Assembly (NCBI RefSeq): GCF_002127655.1
Contig: NZ_NEHB01000003.1
Coordinates: forward strand, 19,046-83,045
Direction of reading: 5' to 3'
Origin: Janthinobacterium sp. GW456P
GTDB taxonomy: Bacteria; Pseudomonadota; Gammaproteobacteria; Burkholderiales; Burkholderiaceae_D
DNA length: 64,000 bases
The notes below the pieces were generated by a model that did not search any database, was not told the origin of the DNA, and was given only the letters and a program-made list of their open reading frames with translations. Of the stretch, positions 59,980 to 64,000 are shown in pieces. The position numbers were made by a program, and so were the translations under genes. Position 1 is the first letter of the stretch. Every line of letters begins with the position of its first letter.

Positions 59980-61467
59980 ATGCATCCAATGAAAAAATGG
60001 CTGACGCTGGCCATCGTCTCCAGCGCCCTGTTCCTGATCGTGGTCGACATGACCGTGCTCTACACCGCCTTGCCCGCGCTGACGCGCGACTTGCAGGCCA
60101 CTTCCTCGCAAAAACTGTGGATCATCAACGTCTACGCGCTGGTCGTCTCCGGTCTGTTGCCCGGCCTCGGCACCCTCGGTGACCGCTTGAGCCACAAACC
60201 CGTTTTCCTTGCCGGCCTGGCCGTGTTCGGCATCGCCTCGCTGTGCGCCGCGTTTTCGCCGGCCGCAGAATGGCTGATCTTTGCCCGCGTGCTGCTGGCC
60301 GTCGGCGCCGCGCTGATGATGCCCGCCACCTTGTCCATCATCCGCCTGACCTTTACGGACAACCGCGAGCGCTCGTTCGCCATCGGCGTGTGGGCGGCGA
60401 TTGCCTCCGGCGGCGCCGCCTTCGGCCCCGTGCTCGGTGGTTTCCTGATGGAACACTACTGGTGGGGTTCCGTCTTCCTGATCAACGTGCCCATCGTCCT
60501 GCTGACCTTGGTCCTGGCCGCCGTCGTCCTGCCGAAGCGGGCCGGCAACCGCGACAAGCCGTGGGACTTGAAGGGCTCGCTGCAAATCATGATGGGTCTG
60601 CTGGGCGGCGTGTATGCGATCAAGGAGCTGGGCAAGTCGCAGCCCTCGTACGCGCTGGCCGCCGCCTCGTTTGCCGTGGGCGCCTTCTTCATGCTCAAAT
60701 TCGTGCGCCGCCAGAAACGGCAAGCCAGGCCGCTGATCGACTTCTCCCTGTTCCGCGAACTGCCGTTTTCCAGCGCCGTGGCCGCCGCCATGGTGGCGTC
60801 CGCCGCCCTGATCGGCATGGAACTGGCGCTGAGCCAGCACATGCAGCTGGTGCGCGAGCTGTCGCCGCTGGAAGCGGGCTTGCTGCTGCTGCCGCTGCCG
60901 CTGGCGTCCGTGTTTGCCGGCCCGTTGACGGGTTTCATGCTGCCGCGCGCCGACAAGGCCAAGGTATTGTGGGGTTCGCTGCTGCTGTCCGGTATCGGCA
61001 TGGCAGCGTACTTGGTGCTGCATGACGCCGCCGTCTCGGCGCAAGTGGCCAGCCTGGTGATTCTGGGCCTGGGCCTGGGCGCCGTCATGACGGCCGCATC
61101 GAGCGCCGTGATGCTCAACGTGGCTCCGCAGCAAGCCGGCATGGCCGCCTCAATCGAGGAAGTGTCGTACGAGCTGGGTGCCGTCATCGGCGTCACCGTG
61201 CTGGGCACCATCTTGTCGGCCGTCTACAGCGCCACCCTGGTCATTCCGGAAAGCGCGGGCCTGTTGCCGAACGCCCACGACACGCTGGACGCGGCGCTGC
61301 TGGCAGCCGAACAATTGCCGGCCGAACTGGGCCTGCAAGTGTCGGAACTGGCCCGTTCGGCTTTCGACAAGGCATTTATTGTCGTGCTGGCCACGGCTTC
61401 CGCCATCCTGATGGCCGCTGCCGCCACCATCCGCCACCTGCACCTGCGGGCCCGCCGCGCGGCTTGA
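59980..61467 (+). CDS. MFS efflux pump, DHA2 (SmvA/QacA-like)
   Basis: The 495-residue protein has 14 hydrophobic helices. VVDMTVLYTALPALTRDL is the family D1 motif, LGTLGDRLSHKPVFLAGL motif A, and ASGGAAFGPVLGGF motif C. It is similar to SmvA/QacA pumps that export quaternary ammonium compounds and dyes. The start ATG at 59980 has a weak ribosome site; the frame extends much further upstream without support. It follows the GNAT gene after 116 bases. Confidence 0.88.
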   Translation: MHPMKKWLTLAIVSSALFLIVVDMTVLYTALPALTRDLQATSSQKLWIINVYALVVSGLLPGLGTLGDRLSHKPVFLAGLAVFGIASLCAAFSPAAEWLIFARVLLAVGAALMMPATLSIIRLTFTDNRERSFAIGVWAAIASGGAAFGPVLGGFLMEHYWWGSVFLINVPIVLLTLVLAAVVLPKRAGNRDKPWDLKGSLQIMMGLLGGVYAIKELGKSQPSYALAAASFAVGAFFMLKFVRRQKRQARPLIDFSLFRELPFSSAVAAAMVASAALIGMELALSQHMQLVRELSPLEAGLLLLPLPLASVFAGPLTGFMLPRADKAKVLWGSLLLSGIGMAAYLVLHDAAVSAQVASLVILGLGLGAVMTAASSAVMLNVAPQQAGMAASIEEVSYELGAVIGVTVLGTILSAVYSATLVIPESAGLLPNAHDTLDAALLAAEQLPAELGLQVSELARSAFDKAFIVVLATASAILMAAAATIRHLHLRARRAA

Positions 61468-61470
61468 TGA

Positions 61471-62520
61471 TCAGCGCTGCGGCAGCGGCGCCACCTGGTC
61501 GCGCAAGACCGTCCATTGGGCATCCAGCACGGCCTGGTTGGGGTCGTGCCCGGCCCGTTTCACGAGGGTAAAACTTTTGACGGGCGCCGTGATGCTGTCG
61601 AAATACGTGCGCGCGATGGCGGGCGAGGTCAGCAAGTCCGCTTCGCCCATGATGAAGAAGATGGGCAAGTCGAAACGCGTGCCCAGCGCGGGCAGGTCGA
61701 CCTTGGCAAACATGCCGTCGCCGCGCAGGCCGATGAACTGGATGTACGAGTAATCATCGGCCGCCTCGGCATCGGCCAGCGCTTGCGGCGTGGCGTAGAA
61801 CGGCGCCGGCCGCCACCATTGGTTTGGCGGCGCATCGGTGGCCAGCGCTTCATATTTGCGGTCGAAGCGGCGCAGGATGCCGAAGTTACGCGGATCGGTC
61901 CATGGCGGCGCACCCAGCGCCGTCAGCTTGTCCAGCGTGGACGCATCGTTCGCCGCTTGCGCCAGCGCAAGCACTTGCCGGTACATGCCGGCCTCGTTGT
62001 CGCGCGCATTGACCACCTGCGCCGTGCCGATATATGCGTGGAACAGGTCGGGGCGCGCCTTGGCCATGTGCACACCCAGGATAGATCCCCAGGAACTGCC
62101 CATCAAAATGACCTTGTCCTTGCCCAGGTGCTGCCGCAGATAGGCCGCCACGGCGATGCCGTCGTCGCGCATCTGTTGCACCGTCAACGGGATATCTTCC
62201 GTCGGGCGCTGTTTTGCATACGTCATGCCGGCGCCGCGCTGGTCCCATTGCACCAGGGTGTAGTGGCGTTCCCAGCCGGCGTAGATGGCGTCCGCGTAGG
62301 GACTCAGCGCGTTGCCTGGACCGCCATGGATGAACAGGATCACGGGATTGCCGCAGGCGGTGCCCGTGACGGTGATCCATTGTTCGATGCCGTTGATGGG
62401 CACGTAGCCCTGTTCGCGGACGGGCTGTGCGGGCGAGGCGCAGATGGACGGCGAGGCGGGCGCCGCCTGCGCCACGCCGCAACAAGTTAACAGCAGCAAT
62501 GCCAGGCCTGTGGTGCGGAT
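61471..62520 (-). CDS. Secreted proline iminopeptidase-like alpha/beta hydrolase with a non-ATG start
   Basis: The 349-residue protein has HGGPG in ILFIHGGPGNALSP, the nucleophile elbow GSSWGS in VILMGSSWGSILGV, the aspartate in FIMGEADLL, and histidine in KRAGHDPNQ. This is the proline iminopeptidase family. The N-terminus RTTGLALLLLTCCGVAQA is a good signal peptide, yet the codon before it is ATC, not ATG, with GAGGA 4 bases upstream. No ATG or GTG lies in frame between the upstream gene's stop and the signal peptide core; a TTG exists only inside it. Either ATC is used or a point change has weakened the start. Confidence 0.75.
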   Translation of the reverse strand: MRTTGLALLLLTCCGVAQAAPASPSICASPAQPVREQGYVPINGIEQWITVTGTACGNPVILFIHGGPGNALSPYADAIYAGWERHYTLVQWDQRGAGMTYAKQRPTEDIPLTVQQMRDDGIAVAAYLRQHLGKDKVILMGSSWGSILGVHMAKARPDLFHAYIGTAQVVNARDNEAGMYRQVLALAQAANDASTLDKLTALGAPPWTDPRNFGILRRFDRKYEALATDAPPNQWWRPAPFYATPQALADAEAADDYSYIQFIGLRGDGMFAKVDLPALGTRFDLPIFFIMGEADLLTSPAIARTYFDSITAPVKSFTLVKRAGHDPNQAVLDAQWTVLRDQVAPLPQR

Positions 62521-62548
62521 ATCGTCCTCGTCTATACAGTTGCTGGCG

Positions 62549-64000
62549 TTACAGCGCACAATCCTGCGGCGCCTTGCCCGCAATAAAGCGGCTGGTGGCC
62601 TGCTCGAAACAGGCGGGCGCCGTCCACAGGATGAAATGCGGGGCATTCTGCACAGTAGAAAGGCCCACCTTGCCCGCCTTGCTCTGCCGTAATGCCTGCA
62701 CTTGCGCCTGCGCGCCCGCGTACGGCGTCTTCGGGTCGAGAGTGCCCTGCAGCACAAGGGTGGGCGGCACTTTCGCCGGCAAGGCGCCGAAATAGGCGTC
62801 GCGCGGGTAGGTCGGCAAGCCGCCGCCCAGCAGGATGCGGGGCAGGGGACTGGTCAACAGCAAGTCCGCCTCTTCGCGGTCGAGATCAAATGCCGTCCAG
62901 TTGGGGCGCAAGGAGGGCTGCAGATTATTTTCCGAATTGCTGATGATGCTGACCAGCGGAATCGACAGCGGCGACTGGGGATAGCTGCCCAGGCTGGCCG
63001 CCGCATCCGTCAACGTGGCGCGCACGGCAGCCAGTTCCGTCTCGCCGCCCCGGTCCAGGTCGTGCAGCAGGTAGGGGATGCGGGCGCGGGCGGCCGGCAC
63101 GTCGAGCATGCCGCCGAGGAAGTTTTTCAGGTTCTTGCCGGGGATCTTCGCCAGCAGGGCAGGGTCCCCTTGCGCCTTGTCCAGCACGCGGCGGTATACA
63201 GTGGCCGCCGGTTCGCCCAATGCCGCATGGCAAGCCGCATCCGCGTCGCAGCGGGCCAGCACCTGCAGGCCGACCTGGTTGACCACGCGCGAGCGCTGGC
63301 TCAAATCCCAGCGCGCATCCGTTTGTGGCGGCACCAAGGAATCGAAAATCACGCCCTGGACGGGCAGCGGCCCCAGTTGCAAGGTGCGCAAGACCAGCTG
63401 CGTGCCGTACGACACACTATATACATACACGGGCGGCTGCTTGCGCTTGCTCTTGCTTCGTTCGCCCTCAATCAAGGCTTGCAAGTCGCGCGCGGCCGTG
63501 GTGATGGAAAACTGCGCCGCATATTCGGGCATCAGATTGATGCCCTTGAAGCAGCTGGCCCATTCGGCGCCAGCCAAGGCGCGGCCACCGGGACTCTGTT
63601 CGGACTCTTCCACCTTGCACAGGCGCGACGAATGGCCCGTGCCGCGATGGTCGGGGATCAGGAATTCAAAGCCGGGAAAGCTGCGGCGCAAGGTGGGCAG
63701 CAGGCTGTAGAACGAGGCGCCCGATTCGCCGGGGCCGCCCGCCACCAGCCACAGCGTGCCCTTGGCGGGCTTGCCGGCTGGCACGTCGGCGGCAAACTTG
63801 CGCACGAAGACGTGCATGGCGTCCGCGTCGCCGACGGCGCGACCCTGGGCATCGTAGCTGCCGGGCACGTTCAAGCCCGAGCACAGGCTGCCGGGGGCGG
63901 CCGTATCGGAGCAGGGCGTGAAAAACATCGGTTCGGCATGCAGGCAGGTGCCAGCCATAAGGAGGGGAGCAAGCACGGTGGCCAGCAGGGACAGGCGGGG
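62549..64000 (-). CDS. TAP-like alpha/beta hydrolase (5' end outside window)
   Basis: At least 484 codons, open to the window edge. The N-terminal part looks like a signal peptide (LLATVLAPLLMAGTCLHAE). VAGGPGESGASFYSLLP is the oxyanion loop, PDHRGTGHSS follows, YSVSYGTQLVLR is the nucleophile elbow and LQGTLDPKTPYAGA the acid loop. The last His is in NAPHFILW. The family (TAP/SlpD-like) includes secreted peptidases that release N-terminal di- or tripeptides. The true start probably lies just past 64000. The neighbour downstream is a second secreted hydrolase 28 bases away; the two may be an operon. Confidence 0.8.
   Translation of the reverse strand, partial: PRLSLLATVLAPLLMAGTCLHAEPMFFTPCSDTAAPGSLCSGLNVPGSYDAQGRAVGDADAMHVFVRKFAADVPAGKPAKGTLWLVAGGPGESGASFYSLLPTLRRSFPGFEFLIPDHRGTGHSSRLCKVEESEQSPGGRALAGAEWASCFKGINLMPEYAAQFSITTAARDLQALIEGERSKSKRKQPPVYVYSVSYGTQLVLRTLQLGPLPVQGVIFDSLVPPQTDARWDLSQRSRVVNQVGLQVLARCDADAACHAALGEPAATVYRRVLDKAQGDPALLAKIPGKNLKNFLGGMLDVPAARARIPYLLHDLDRGGETELAAVRATLTDAAASLGSYPQSPLSIPLVSIISNSENNLQPSLRPNWTAFDLDREEADLLLTSPLPRILLGGGLPTYPRDAYFGALPAKVPPTLVLQGTLDPKTPYAGAQAQVQALRQSKAGKVGLSTVQNAPHFILWTAPACFEQATSRFIAGKAPQDCAL

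Noticed and set aside
1..64000. CRISPR arrays, tRNA or rRNA genes, intact insertion sequences
   Set aside because: No regularly spaced repeats, cloverleaf sequences, rRNA segments or transposase genes were found on reading both strands.

Overview
The window is high-GC DNA with dense, mostly operonic genes and good Shine-Dalgarno sites. Gene content (a PEP-CTERM/exosortase TPR protein, Vi-type nucleotide-sugar enzymes, the prkA-yeaH-spoVR operon, an Anbu operon, many GNAT and LysR genes) fits a free-living betaproteobacterium of the Oxalobacteraceae (Janthinobacterium/Massilia/Duganella group). That placement is inference from gene content, not a search result. I saw no rRNA, tRNA, CRISPR array or intact insertion sequence. 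No gap without a gene exceeds about 300 bases.

Layout. 1-6.7 kb: exopolysaccharide genes (a Wzy/ligase-like membrane protein cut by the window edge, the TPR lipoprotein PrsT, and a divergent dehydrogenase/epimerase pair). 6.8-11.5 kb: the stress operon prkA-yeaH-spoVR on the minus strand, preceded by a sigma-54-like element. 11.7-13.4 kb: a trypsin-fold protease and a small companion protein. 13.5-19.2 kb: catalase, a Sel1-repeat lipoprotein, a 5'-nucleotidase-type lipoprotein and a secreted TIM-barrel-like protein. 19.3-23.5 kb: a metal-homeostasis block (two COG0523 GTPases, a NiCoT-family permease, a Zur-like Fur protein) with tandem palindromic operators in front. 23.6-29.3 kb: a DUF900 hydrolase and the Anbu proteasome-homologue operon (ATP-grasp, alpha-E, transglutaminase, Anbu), also with a sigma-54-like element. 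29.4-47 kb: mixed genes, including a histidine kinase, an amidase-like protein, a Fur-box-controlled TonB receptor with a TonB-like protein, a hydroxyacid dehydrogenase, LtrA, regulators, an MFS pump, an EAL phosphodiesterase, a class C beta-lactamase-like protein and a VirK-like protein.

47.1-51.4 kb is accessory: a KfrA-like coiled-coil protein divergent from a tyrosine recombinase across an AT-rich palindromic spacer, then low-GC orphan genes, gene fragments and degraded extragenic repeats. 51.4-55.4 kb returns to chromosomal genes: a thioesterase with its MarR regulator, an unusual HTH-citrate synthase fusion with a strong palindrome in front, a GNAT and an FAD oxidoreductase. 55.3-58.3 kb is a second accessory patch of small same-strand genes that look like polymorphic-toxin immunity genes. 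Two of them lie between the real 3' end of a lysR gene and a diverged second copy of that 3' end. 59.2-64 kb holds a GNAT, a DHA2-type efflux pump and two alpha/beta hydrolases, the last one cut by the window edge.

The most notable points are the duplicated lysR tail around the immunity-like genes, the sigma-54-like elements in front of both the Anbu and prkA operons, the HTH-citrate synthase with its 9-5-9 palindrome, and the KfrA/recombinase pair.
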